Assembly: GCA_031266025.1 (NCBI GenBank)
Contig: JAISBV010000048.1
Coordinates: 1 to 54,769 of the forward strand
Reading direction: 5' to 3'
DNA: 54,769 nucleotides
Origin: Eubacteriales Family XIII. Incertae Sedis bacterium
Lineage (GTDB): Bacteria > Bacillota > Clostridia > Peptostreptococcales > Anaerovoracaceae
Part shown: one piece after another, positions 40,689 to 49,197 of the stretch
Layout: every line of letters starts with the position of its first letter
Position numbering within the stretch: the stretch's first letter is position 1
Program-made: the position numbers and the translations under genes
The notes under the pieces: generated by a model
Seen by the model: only the letters and a program-made list of their open reading frames with translations
What the model was told of the DNA's origin: nothing
The model's database searches: none

Positions 40689-42821
40689 CTATGCGGAATA
40701 GAAGCTGCTGAACGCGACAGGCTGTATCCCGGTACGCAGATCGCAGAGCAGGCAACGACCGCATTCTTCACCGGCGCTTTCACAGGGAAGCCCGAGATTC
40801 ACTTGGGTGAATCCCTCTTTTCTTTCGCCGGGCTCGGCGAGCTCATCGCCCAATCGATGCAGGTCGGCAAAGCCTTGAATGACGCCTATGTTTGCGGGAA
40901 ATACCTCTTTGTCAACGAGCTCCTCCGATATATCGCCGTCTCCTCCGAGATAAAGATCCATGGCGCTCGCAACCTCACGCCCCCCGGCGATCGCGTCTAT
41001 GACAGCCTTCGTACCCGTGACCGCGTCGCCCGCCGCGAAAATACCTTCAACGGAAGTCTTAAAACCGTCCGTGAGCGCGGGATAGCCAAAGCGATTCAGT
41101 TCAATGCCGAAAGCGGACGTAAGCGCGCTCATCTGCCCCGCCGCGAATATCACGATCTCTGCGGGTACGATCCTTGCCGTGCCTTCGACGGCGTCGACCA
41201 TAAGACCGGATTTTCCAAATGAAAACCCGCGTATATCCTGTGCGAGGACGCCCGATACGCGTCGATTCTCTTCCGCTATTTCAAGAAAAGTCTTTCCCGG
41301 CAGGATTTTCAAGCCTTCTTCCGAGCCTTCCGCGATTTCCGTTTCATCCGCGAGCATGTTATCCCTGTTTTCAAGGCACATCAGCGTAACATCCGCGCCG
41401 AGCCTGATAGCTGTTCTGGCCGCGTCAAACGCAACATTGCCTCCCCCAAGCACGCATACCCGGACGCCGCGACTTATTACCAAAACGCTTTTAGAGGCGG
41501 ATTTTGCGGCTGCTTCGAGAAATTCAAGCGCGGTCAGCGTACCGGGCAGCTCCGCGCCCGGCAGCGGCAGACGTTTCCCCTTGGTCGCCCCGACCGCAAT
41601 GAGCACGGCGTCGTAGCCCTTTGCTTTCAGATCAGCCGCGTTCGTTATCTCCTTGCCGGTTTGAAGGCTGACGCCGACGGAAATCATGTCCGTTATCTCT
41701 TCCTCAAGCAGATCGTTCGGCAGACGGTAAGAGGGAATGCCGTAAGAGAGCATTCCCCCGGGTTTGTCCTGTCTTTCAAAGATCGTCACAGTATGCCCTT
41801 GTTTTCTCAGATAGTGCGCCGCCGTCAGGCCGCATGGCCCGGCGCCGATGACCGCAACGGTTTTGCCGGTGCCGGGCTTTATGCTCCGCCGCGCATTCCA
41901 TGTTCTTTCGGCGTCGCGTTCTACGGCAAGGCGCTTTACCGAACGGATTGAGACCGCTTCGTTCAGGCCGCCTCGCTTGCACTTCTTTTCACAATAAGCG
42001 GTGCATATATGTCCGAGAACGCCGGGCATTGGGATTTTTTCACGAATGACCGCAACGGCGTCAGAATAGCGTTTCTCACTCACGCAGCGCAGGTAACGCG
42101 GAATATCCGTATGTACGGGGCACTCCGCCTTACATGGTATAAGCGCCTGCGCCCTCGGCAGATCCTCGCGAAAAACACCCGAACGATCCCGGAGCGCGCC
42201 TGTGGGGCAAACCTCGACGCAGGCGCCGCAGAAACGGCAATCGGATTTTTTCAGAGGCAGATTGTTTTCTGTTCCCACATATATCTCATATTCTTTGCGA
42301 TTGTATCGCAGCGCATCGACGCCGCGAACGTCTCTGCATATGCGGATACAGCGCCCGCACCGGATACAGCGCTCCGGTTCGCGATCAATGAGAGGATTTT
42401 CCGTATTGATGTTAAGCGCGGTGCGGCGAACATCCCGCATGCGCACGCCCGTTGCGGACAGATATTGCATGACAGCCTGAAATTCACATTTCAGATACAT
42501 GCGACAGCCTGTGCAGTCCTTTGGATGGCCGGCGAGCATCAATTCGACGGACATCGTTCGAAGCTCGTCTATTACGGGCGTGCGCGTCGCGATAATCATG
42601 CCGTCCTCTATAGGCGTGTCGCACGATGTCACAAGCTCGGCTTCCGGTCGATCTCCGCGCGTGATTTCCACCGTGCAGAGTTTACAGCCGCCTTGGGGAA
42701 GCAGATCGGGATGCGAACAAAGATGCGGGATATATATGCCCGCATCCAGCGCGGCGTACAGTATCATTGAGCCGTCGACGGCCTCTGTCGACTTGCCGTT
42801 GATCGTCGCTTTGATCGTCAT
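40689..42821 (-). CDS. NuoG/HydA-like Fe-S domain fused to GltD-type FAD/NAD(P)H oxidoreductase
   Basis: 710 residues from ATG 42821 (AGGAG six bases before). Order: 2Fe-2S ferredoxin (C35, C46, C49, C67), a NuoG-type His/Cys cluster (H99, C103, C106, C112), a double [4Fe-4S] (C152-C162 and C195-C205), an N-terminal GltD helical Fe-S domain (CKAECPVHTDIPRYL; CTAYCEKKCKRG) and FAD and NAD(P) Rossmann folds (AVIGAGPCGLTAAHYL; VLGGGNVAFDAARTA), ending at GIFAAGDAVTG. It should move electrons from NAD(P)H through a Fe-S chain. Combined with the small protein downstream it could feed the flavoprotein or work in the reverse direction. Confidence 0.85.
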   Translation of the reverse strand: MTIKATINGKSTEAVDGSMILYAALDAGIYIPHLCSHPDLLPQGGCKLCTVEITRGDRPEAELVTSCDTPIEDGMIIATRTPVIDELRTMSVELMLAGHPKDCTGCRMYLKCEFQAVMQYLSATGVRMRDVRRTALNINTENPLIDREPERCIRCGRCIRICRDVRGVDALRYNRKEYEIYVGTENNLPLKKSDCRFCGACVEVCPTGALRDRSGVFREDLPRAQALIPCKAECPVHTDIPRYLRCVSEKRYSDAVAVIREKIPMPGVLGHICTAYCEKKCKRGGLNEAVSIRSVKRLAVERDAERTWNARRSIKPGTGKTVAVIGAGPCGLTAAHYLRKQGHTVTIFERQDKPGGMLSYGIPSYRLPNDLLEEEITDMISVGVSLQTGKEITNAADLKAKGYDAVLIAVGATKGKRLPLPGAELPGTLTALEFLEAAAKSASKSVLVISRGVRVCVLGGGNVAFDAARTAIRLGADVTLMCLENRDNMLADETEIAEGSEEGLKILPGKTFLEIAEENRRVSGVLAQDIRGFSFGKSGLMVDAVEGTARIVPAEIVIFAAGQMSALTSAFGIELNRFGYPALTDGFKTSVEGIFAAGDAVTGTKAVIDAIAGGREVASAMDLYLGGDGDISEELVDKEVFPANIGVIQGFADLHRLGDELAEPGERKEGFTQVNLGLPCESAGEECGRCLLCDLRTGIQPVAFSSFYSA

Positions 42822-42897
42822 TGGACGCTCCTTTCCGTCGTATATTGCTTGTTTTTTCAGTATATCGCATTGCGGCGACATATACTAATACTGAATA

Positions 42898-42914
42898 AGA
42901 ATGACTGTCATTCT
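42898..42914. promoter_or_regulatory. Operator-like inverted repeat between divergent operons
   Basis: AGAATGAC-T-GTCATTCT is an 8-bp inverted repeat with a 1-bp centre. It lies 77 bp upstream of the NuoG-GltD gene and 79 bp upstream of pta, almost midway in the 172-bp divergent gap. A half-site AATGACAGT is at 42950-42958, next to a TATAAT at 42947-42952. A regulator (one of the two LysR proteins or another) could control both operons. Confidence 0.5.
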
Positions 42915-42993
42915 AATCAGATATTTTTTATAAATGCATATCGACTTATAATGACAGTAGGCCGGAGGAGGATGAAAGGAAGGTATACGGTTT

Positions 42994-44004
42994 ATGCACA
43001 GTAAACTTATAAACAATCTTATCGAAAAGGCCGCACAAAACCCAAAACGCATTGTTTTTCCCGAGTCGGATGAGAAAAAGATCATACAGGCGGCGGCGCG
43101 GCTTGTAAATTACGGCGTTGCTTATCCCGTATTTATAGGCAATCGAAAAACAGTCGAAGCTTTTGCGGAAAGCCTTGGCGTCGGCGCCGAGGGTTTCGCA
43201 TATATAGATTTTACGGATGAAGCCGTGATTCAAAAATACATACGAAAATACCGAGCCGTTTCGGATATGTTTTCCGAAAAGGCTCTGAATCGAAAATACA
43301 AAGACCCTCTGAATTTTGGAGCGGCTGTCGTCAAGGTCGGTGACGGCGACTGCCTTGCGGCGGGCCATCGCTATTCTACGGGGGACGTTGTACTGTCCGC
43401 CATGAGTTTCATCGGAATGCAGGAGGGGCTGAATACGGTTTCAAGCATCGGCATAGTGGAGGCGCCGCGTTTCGAAGGCCCGAACGGAAATATTTTCGCG
43501 ATTGCGGACTGTGCGGTCAATCAGGCGCCCGACGCGGAGATGCTTGCGGATATCGCTTATACCACGGCGCAGACCGTGCGCGCGTTGCTCGGCATTGAGC
43601 CAAAGGTAGCGATGTTGTCTTTTTCGACGACCGGAAGCGCGGAAGGCGCACAGGTGGAGAAAGTAAAGGAGGCAGTGCGCATAGCAAATGAAAAATGGCC
43701 GGAACTCGCCGCAGACGGAGAGTTTCAGCTTGACGCGGCGTTCATTCCCGCCGTCGCCGAGAGGAAGGTCAAACGGGAAAGCCGAGTCGCGGGCCAAGCG
43801 AACATCATCATTTTCCCGAGCCTTGAAGCCGGCAATATCGGTGTAAAGCTTATCCAAATTTTCGGCGGCGCGCTCGCGCACGGCCCTATGCTGCAGGGCT
43901 TCGCAAAGCCGGTGACCGATTTTTCACGGAGCGCGCCTCTCGATGAAATCGTCGGAAACCTGATCATGCTTGCGGTAAAAGCCGGCAAAGAAGGGAAAAT
44001 ATAG
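42994..44004 (+). CDS. pta: Phosphate acetyltransferase-family phosphotransacylase
   Basis: 336 residues, the length of short Pta enzymes. KRIVFPESDEKKIIQAAARL at the start, LSFSTTGSAEG, DGEFQLDAAFIP, AGQANIIIFPSLEAGNIGVKL and GPMLQGFAKPVTDFSRSA are family hallmarks. It exchanges CoA of an acyl-CoA for phosphate. The kinase starts one base after its stop. By pairing with a butyrate-kinase-type partner, it may act on longer acyl groups than acetyl. The start codon follows GGAAGG about ten bases upstream. Confidence 0.9.
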   Translation: MHSKLINNLIEKAAQNPKRIVFPESDEKKIIQAAARLVNYGVAYPVFIGNRKTVEAFAESLGVGAEGFAYIDFTDEAVIQKYIRKYRAVSDMFSEKALNRKYKDPLNFGAAVVKVGDGDCLAAGHRYSTGDVVLSAMSFIGMQEGLNTVSSIGIVEAPRFEGPNGNIFAIADCAVNQAPDAEMLADIAYTTAQTVRALLGIEPKVAMLSFSTTGSAEGAQVEKVKEAVRIANEKWPELAADGEFQLDAAFIPAVAERKVKRESRVAGQANIIIFPSLEAGNIGVKLIQIFGGALAHGPMLQGFAKPVTDFSRSAPLDEIVGNLIMLAVKAGKEGKI

Positions 44005-44005
44005 C

Positions 44006-45121
44006 ATGGCCGATTTGTTAAAAATCCTCGCTGTTAATCCGGGTTCGACGTCGACGAAGGTGGCGCTGTTCGAAGGAAACGATCCGGTTTTTTCCGAGAA
44101 CATAGCGCATGACGCCGCGAAGCTTGCCGAGTTTGAGGATATCAGCGATCAATTTGAGTATCGGAAAGATATGATACTTGAAGTGTTGCGCACAAACAAA
44201 ATAGAGCTTTCGGATGCGGATGCGTTTGCGGCCAACGGCGGCGGGTTGATGTCCCTGCTCGGCGGCGTGTATCCGGTAAACGACACGCTCAGAGAACACG
44301 CGCGCATCGGCGCCAACGGAGTCAAGCACCCGAATATACTTGCCGCACAGATAATCGGCGCGTTTTCGGACAAATACGGAAAGCCCGCCTTTATAGTCAA
44401 CCCGCCGGATGTCGATGAACTAACGGATCTTGCCCGCGTGACAGGATTGAAAGGTATTTACCGCAGAAGCAGAGCCCACCCGCTGAATCACAAGGAAACA
44501 GCGATTCGCTTTGCGGAAGCGCGCGGGAAGAAATATGAGGATATGAACCTTATCATCGCGCATATCGGAGGGGGCGTCTCTGTCGCGGCGCATGAACACG
44601 GACTGATCGCGGATCAGAATGACGTGGTCGGCGGGGATGGACCGATGGCTCCCACGAGATGCGGTTCCGTACCGGTTGCAGATGTCATAGACATGTGTTT
44701 TTCCGGGAAATATTCAGAAAAAGATATCCGGGACAAAATGCAAAAGACGGGCGGCTTCGTCGATCATCTGGGAACGAGCGATGCGCTTGAGGTGGCGGCC
44801 CGTATCGAAGCGGGCGACCGCTACGCCAAACTCGTTTTCGATGCAATGATCTACCAAATCGGAAAATCGATCGGAGCCATGGCCGTCGTGATGTGCGGAA
44901 AAATAGACGGCGTCATCCTGACCGGAGGCATTGCACACAGCGATTACCTGACGAAAAAGATTGAAAACGCCGTTTCATGGATCGCCGAAGTGACGGTAAT
45001 GCCGGGCGAATCCGAGATGGAGGCCCTTGCGGCGGGCGCGATCCGGGTGATGACCGGCAAGGAGACTCCGAAGGAGTATACAGGCATCCCCGCGTGGAAC
45101 GGTTTTGACTTTGCGAAATGA
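44006..45121 (+). CDS. buk: Butyrate kinase-type acyl kinase
   Basis: 371 residues of the acetate/butyrate kinase family. The N-terminal ATP motif is LAVNPGSTSTKVALFE; RRSRAHPLNHKETAIRFAEARG corresponds to the butyrate-kinase signature region; IAHIGGGVSVAAHEHG and GVILTGGIAHS complete the fold. It makes ATP from an acyl phosphate and ADP. The phosphotransacylase ends one base before it, and acpS overlaps its stop by 4 bp, so all three proteins are made together. The natural acid cannot be told from the sequence. Confidence 0.9.
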   Translation: MADLLKILAVNPGSTSTKVALFEGNDPVFSENIAHDAAKLAEFEDISDQFEYRKDMILEVLRTNKIELSDADAFAANGGGLMSLLGGVYPVNDTLREHARIGANGVKHPNILAAQIIGAFSDKYGKPAFIVNPPDVDELTDLARVTGLKGIYRRSRAHPLNHKETAIRFAEARGKKYEDMNLIIAHIGGGVSVAAHEHGLIADQNDVVGGDGPMAPTRCGSVPVADVIDMCFSGKYSEKDIRDKMQKTGGFVDHLGTSDALEVAARIEAGDRYAKLVFDAMIYQIGKSIGAMAVVMCGKIDGVILTGGIAHSDYLTKKIENAVSWIAEVTVMPGESEMEALAAGAIRVMTGKETPKEYTGIPAWNGFDFAK

Positions 45122-45495
45122 TTTTTGGCGCGGGTGTGGATATTTTGGATTTAAAACGTATTGAGGGCGTTCTTTCGGAAGGAGACCCCTTTGTCAGAAA
45201 GACGTTCACGGAAACCGAGCGAAAAACCGCTCCCGAATCCGACGCCGCCCGCCGGGAATACTTCGCGACCCGTTTCGCCGCGAAGGAGGCGGTGTTCAAA
45301 TCGCTGAAAGCGGATTCAAACGCGGCGAGACTTTCGGATATCGAGATAGCCACCGGAGACAACGGAGAACCGGTCTGCACGTTGAAAGGAGAGTTAAAAA
45401 AATGTGCCGAAAGCAATGGGATTGTTTCCGTTGAGTTGTCGATTTCAAAGGAGGATAAATACGTTATAGCTTTTGCCGTCAGCACTTCTCGTTGA
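45118..45495 (+). CDS. acpS: Holo-[acyl carrier protein] synthase
   Basis: 125 residues, the usual size. The Mg-binding D8 in GVDILDLKRIE and E57 in RFAAKEAVFKSL are conserved. AcpS transfers phosphopantetheine from CoA to the serine of a carrier protein. It is translationally coupled (ATGA) to the acyl kinase gene. The partner may be the unusual carrier at 36473 in the same gene region, the housekeeping ACP, or both; sequence alone does not tell. A YNRI-type signal of mainstream acpS loci (near alr or the cell-division genes) is missing here. Confidence 0.92.
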   Translation: MIFGAGVDILDLKRIEGVLSEGDPFVRKTFTETERKTAPESDAARREYFATRFAAKEAVFKSLKADSNAARLSDIEIATGDNGEPVCTLKGELKKCAESNGIVSVELSISKEDKYVIAFAVSTSR

Positions 45496-45536
45496 TGTTT
45501 CTTACAAGCAAATATTCGGAAGGAGGAGAATGATTT

Positions 45537-46973
45537 ATGGAAGCGCAATATCCAAAGTACAGGTGGTTCGTCCTTGTGACGATGATCGTCGCCACGATAG
45601 GGCAAGGCTTGGTGCTCATAGCGCCGTCGCCTATGATCCAGTCGATCTACGTATCTATTTTCGGAGCGCCGGAACACGCGGACGGCGCGGGCGCGTTCGC
45701 CGGGCAAGTATCGATTTTGCTCATGGTGTCGTTCCAATTGTTTGTTGTAATCGGCGGCATCGCCGGCGGCGTTATCGCGGACAAAATCAGCTTGCCGAAA
45801 ACCTTTATCGTCAGTATGGTGTTGATGATAATCGGCTCAGTGATTTTTATCGTTGCCGGAAACAATATCGCGGTTCTTATTATCGCACGGGCATTCAGCG
45901 GTCTCGGCGCGGGGCCGGTCATCGCCGTGGAAGCGAAGCTTGCCGCGGAGTGGTTCCCCATAAAACAAAGACCTATGGTTCTTGGACTTGGCGGAGCGGC
46001 CCTTTCCGGAGGCATTGCGGTAGGCCTTAGCGCCGGCCAAGCAATCTATATGGGTACGGGCGCGCAACAGGTGTTCTATCTTCAGAACATTGCAAGCGGC
46101 GCGATCGATAACGTGCAAAAGATATTTGATCCTACGTCGGTCGATCCCGCTCTTCTTGCGCAAAATCGCCTTGTGAGAGTCATCGAAGGCGGGAACTGGA
46201 ACATAGCGATAGGTATTCTCGGCGTCGTTTGTATCATAGGCTTGATACTCTCGATTATCTGGCTGAAAGGGCCGAAACCGCCGCAGATAGAGGAAACGGT
46301 TGCTGTTGCGGGCGAGTCAAATAAAGGGGGCGTGAGCGTCTTCAAGCTCGCGGTCAAATCCCCGGCGTTCATAGCGGGCGTGCTCATATGCAGTTGCGCC
46401 GCGTGGCTCCAACAGGCCACGAACGATCTTACGCCAAACCATCTCGGAGACACGTTCATCGGCCTTGGATGGGGCGCGGCGAACGGGGGCGCGGTGCTCG
46501 GTCTCTTTTCCATCGCCTATCTTTTCGGCTCGCTTTCCGTTGGCGTGCTTATCGGGCCTGTCTTCAAAGGTAAGGTGCGTATACTGAATATCATAGCGTT
46601 TATTATAGCCGGCGCTATGGTCGCAACACTTTTGGTTCCGTCTTTTGCCAATCCGGATCCCTCTCATCCCGGCATGCCTCCCGGCGCTTTGATTCTATGC
46701 ATTATTATTGCGGGTTTCTTTGCGGGTATTCCGATGGCGGCAACACAAGCTTTTATTTCTATGAATTATCCGGAATCCGTCGCGGGGCGTATCGGAGGTT
46801 TGACGATGAGTATCGGAATCCTGATGTCCGTCGTCGGCGTTACGGTCGGCTCTGTCGCGCTTGCCTCGACGGGGAATTATAACCTGAGCGTCATGATCGT
46901 CGTGATAATTTGTGCGGTCGGCATATTTGTCGGTATCCCGCTAAAACGTCCGAAAGCGTTCAGCGGAGAGTGA
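45537..46973 (+). CDS. MFS transporter (organic-acid/OFA- or ACS-like)
   Basis: 478 residues, 12 to 13 helices. It starts YRWFVLVTMIVATIGQGLVL. The segment RAFSGLGAGPVIAVEAKLAAEWFPIKQRPMVLG has the MFS R-x-x-x-G-x-G-x-G and W-F-P motifs. A long loop around residues 165-215 (AIDNVQKIFDPTSVDPALLAQ) lies outside. The start has GGAGGAGAATGATTT upstream. It is probably transcribed with acpS (41 bp gap) and the flavodoxin-like gene (30 bp gap). A transporter for the pathway's acid is likely; the direction is unknown. Confidence 0.85.
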   Translation: MEAQYPKYRWFVLVTMIVATIGQGLVLIAPSPMIQSIYVSIFGAPEHADGAGAFAGQVSILLMVSFQLFVVIGGIAGGVIADKISLPKTFIVSMVLMIIGSVIFIVAGNNIAVLIIARAFSGLGAGPVIAVEAKLAAEWFPIKQRPMVLGLGGAALSGGIAVGLSAGQAIYMGTGAQQVFYLQNIASGAIDNVQKIFDPTSVDPALLAQNRLVRVIEGGNWNIAIGILGVVCIIGLILSIIWLKGPKPPQIEETVAVAGESNKGGVSVFKLAVKSPAFIAGVLICSCAAWLQQATNDLTPNHLGDTFIGLGWGAANGGAVLGLFSIAYLFGSLSVGVLIGPVFKGKVRILNIIAFIIAGAMVATLLVPSFANPDPSHPGMPPGALILCIIIAGFFAGIPMAATQAFISMNYPESVAGRIGGLTMSIGILMSVVGVTVGSVALASTGNYNLSVMIVVIICAVGIFVGIPLKRPKAFSGE

Positions 46974-47003
46974 AGGATAAAAAGGCAGGAAGGAGAAAGC
47001 GTT

Positions 47004-47936
47004 ATGAAGGTTCTCGGCATATCGGCCGGCACGAAAGACGGCAGCAATGATTCACTCGTCAAGGAAGCCTTGATGGGCGCCCTTGAAACGGGAGCGGAGA
47101 TAGAGTTCATACGTCTGTTCGATCTCGATATCAAGCACTGCACCGGCTGTATCGCCTGTGTGATGAGCCTTATGTCGGGTCGCGGCGGCAAATGCGTTTT
47201 GAAGGATGATTTTGAATGGCTGCTTGACAAGATGCTTGACGCCGACGGTATCATCCTGAGTTCTCCGATCTTTGAAAAGGGCGCGGCAGGGATAACGCAT
47301 AACATATGCGACCGCTTCGGGCCGAGAACTGATCGAGCCCATATCGTTATTTCGACGAAGATCGCCGAAGAAACGGGAGGCGCCTTGCCGGATCAACGCT
47401 TGCTGAAAGACAAGGTGATTTCATTTATGGGGATCGGCGGTTCCGACTGGAGCACGCGCGTAGAATGCGATCACGCGATGATAGCCATGTCGCCTATGTG
47501 GACGATCGTCGAAAATATCGTGTTTCAATGGTCGAAGACGATCATCGTGGAGGACGAGAAAATCGCGAAGGCAAACGCGCTCGGGCGCAATCTCGCCGAA
47601 GCGGCGAAGGATATCGAAAACGCGAAGTACATCGGCGCGCCCGGGGTCTGCCCGCACTGTCATTCACACGAGTTTTATCTCTCTCCGAATTCGACGCACG
47701 CGATATGCTGCCTGTGCGGTATAGAAGGCGACGTAGCGGTTGAGGACGGTAAGACCGTATTTAAGTTCGGCGAGGACGGGTTCGGAAAGGCGCATAACGT
47801 CCTCTCCGGGAAATTCCTGCACGCCGACGACATCAAGCACAACGAAGGCCGCCTGATCGAGGTGAAAAAATCAGAGGACTATAAGAACCGCGTCCGAAAA
47901 TACAGGGATTTCATTCAGGCGACAAAACCGAACTGA
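47004..47936 (+). CDS. Flavodoxin-fold NADPH-dependent FMN reductase-like protein with zinc-ribbon tail
   Basis: 310 residues. The first ~185 residues are a flavodoxin-like FMN reductase (VLGISAGTKDGSNDSLVKEAL for FMN phosphate, CTGCIACVMSLMSGRGGKCVLKDDF, ILSSPIFEKGAAGITHN). Residues about 213-240 carry two Cys pairs (CPHCHSHEF and CCLCG), a zinc-ribbon or rubredoxin-like knuckle. Fusion of the two is uncommon. GGAGAAAG precedes the ATG. It ends the plus-strand run of the island and could serve as an electron shuttle for the flavoproteins. Confidence 0.8.
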   Translation: MKVLGISAGTKDGSNDSLVKEALMGALETGAEIEFIRLFDLDIKHCTGCIACVMSLMSGRGGKCVLKDDFEWLLDKMLDADGIILSSPIFEKGAAGITHNICDRFGPRTDRAHIVISTKIAEETGGALPDQRLLKDKVISFMGIGGSDWSTRVECDHAMIAMSPMWTIVENIVFQWSKTIIVEDEKIAKANALGRNLAEAAKDIENAKYIGAPGVCPHCHSHEFYLSPNSTHAICCLCGIEGDVAVEDGKTVFKFGEDGFGKAHNVLSGKFLHADDIKHNEGRLIEVKKSEDYKNRVRKYRDFIQATKPN

Positions 47937-47953
47937 GTGAATAACGTAATCAA

Positions 47954-47984
47954 CGCCCCGCATTCATTTATGGATGCGGGGTGT
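47954..47984. terminator. Bidirectional terminator hairpin
   Basis: ACGCCCCGCAT and ATGCGGGGTGT form an 11-bp stem (one G-U pair) with a 9-nt loop, then TTTGACGTTTTTG on the plus strand. It separates the convergent flavodoxin-like gene and the LysR gene. Confidence 0.65.
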
Positions 47985-48010
47985 TTGACGTTTTTGACGG
48001 GGGAGGGTGT

Positions 48011-48886
48011 TCATATGCGGAGTGTTTCAAGCATAAACGGCACACTTGTATTTAATCCGACGCGCCACGCGCAGGATATCTCAAAATAATTCTCATAGCC
48101 CGGCAGACTTATGAAACATATATTGCTGTCGGTAAACTGCCGCATATGCCCCGCCAAAATGGAAATCCCATAACCGCAGCTGACCATCATAATCAGGTTG
48201 TTGAGCGAATTCGCCAAAAATATATCCTTGGGAATAAAATCCCGATCCTGACACATAGACCACAGCATATCAAAATCCATACTGGAAATTTTAGGATCAA
48301 TCATGATAAACGGCTCGTCCGAAAGCTCGGGAAAATCAACGGCCGTACGACCGGCCAGATTGTGTTTGCTGTTGACGACAAGGCACATCTCATCGGAAAA
48401 CAGCCGGCGTTTTTCGATTCCGGACACAGACAAAAGACCTTTTTCCGGGGTGAAAGCGATATCTATTTCATTGTTTTCCAAAGCGCGTATCAGTGGGGTA
48501 TACGAAAATTCCCATATATTTACAATGATGTCGGGGTTTGTGCGCTTGAAGTCGGTAATAATGCCCGGCAATCGGGCAAGCATCGCGGGTCCCAGATATC
48601 CCAAATCAATGACGCCTTTGGTTCCGGTGTCCACTTGTTTGGCTCTGGCTACGGCGCTTTTGTATTGTGACATCATCATAAGCGAATCGTCATAAAACAC
48701 TTTTCCGACTGTTGTAAGAGCAACGTCGCGCTTACTTCGCATAAACAGCTTCACGCCTATTTCCTGCTCAAGGTTGAATATGATCCGGCTTAGATTCGGC
48801 TGCGTTGTATGCAGTAATTTTGACGCCTTTGTGTAATTCAACGTCTCTGCCAAAGTTATAAACGCCTCAAGCTGATGAGTAGTCAT
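48011..48886 (-). CDS. LysR-family transcriptional regulator
   Basis: 291 residues from ATG 48886 (GGAGAAGG upstream); the longer frame to 48979 has an unlikely extension. TTHQLEAFITLAETLNYTKASKLLHTTQPNLSRIIFNLEQEIG is the LysR helix-turn-helix. The ligand domain starts VIDLGYLGPAMLARLP. It is divergent from the FGGY kinase gene with a 311-bp gap that contains the inverted repeats at 49006 and 49097. It probably controls that transporter/kinase set or the island. Confidence 0.9.
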   Translation of the reverse strand: MTTHQLEAFITLAETLNYTKASKLLHTTQPNLSRIIFNLEQEIGVKLFMRSKRDVALTTVGKVFYDDSLMMMSQYKSAVARAKQVDTGTKGVIDLGYLGPAMLARLPGIITDFKRTNPDIIVNIWEFSYTPLIRALENNEIDIAFTPEKGLLSVSGIEKRRLFSDEMCLVVNSKHNLAGRTAVDFPELSDEPFIMIDPKISSMDFDMLWSMCQDRDFIPKDIFLANSLNNLIMMVSCGYGISILAGHMRQFTDSNICFISLPGYENYFEISCAWRVGLNTSVPFMLETLRI

Positions 48887-49005
48887 GCGCCTTCTCCAAA
48901 TCGACATATCGCGTATAACGAGACTAAAGTATTTATGTACGGCGGGTGCAATTTCCGGAGCGGACGATGGGAATCTCACCCGTCTCGTTGAAACGCACAG
49001 ATGTA

Positions 49006-49034
49006 AGAAAAATTTCTACATTCGAAATTTTTCT
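49006..49034. promoter_or_regulatory. Long inverted repeat in the LysR-kinase gap
   Basis: AGAAAAATTTC (49006-49016) and GAAATTTTTCT (49024-49034) are perfect 11-bp arms with a 7-bp spacer. The word AAAGCGTTATAAC just after resembles part of the palindrome at 18757. A second palindromic site TTATATT-AAT-AATATAA lies at 49092-49108. The 311-bp gap has no gene; such sites are typical for LysR control between divergent genes. Confidence 0.45.
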
Positions 49035-49197
49035 ACTAAAGCGTTATAACTGCAATAATGAATAAGCATTTCTCAAACAGGGCAGAATACGTTATATTAA
49101 TAATATAATGGGAATGCGGCAATGTCATCGGTTTGATTCAACAAAATTAATCCAATAAAATTTATAAAATTTAGGCTGTTTTCACAGATGAACGGCG

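Noticed and set aside
45118-45495. AcpS as proof that the carrier protein at 36473 is modified by it
   Set aside because: acpS is also a housekeeping gene; nothing in the sequence proves that it serves this carrier, so this is kept as a hypothesis.
49036-49049. Word AAAGCGTTATAAC shared with the palindrome at 18757-18772
   Set aside because: Only half of the palindrome is present, and a 13-base A/T-rich match could be chance.
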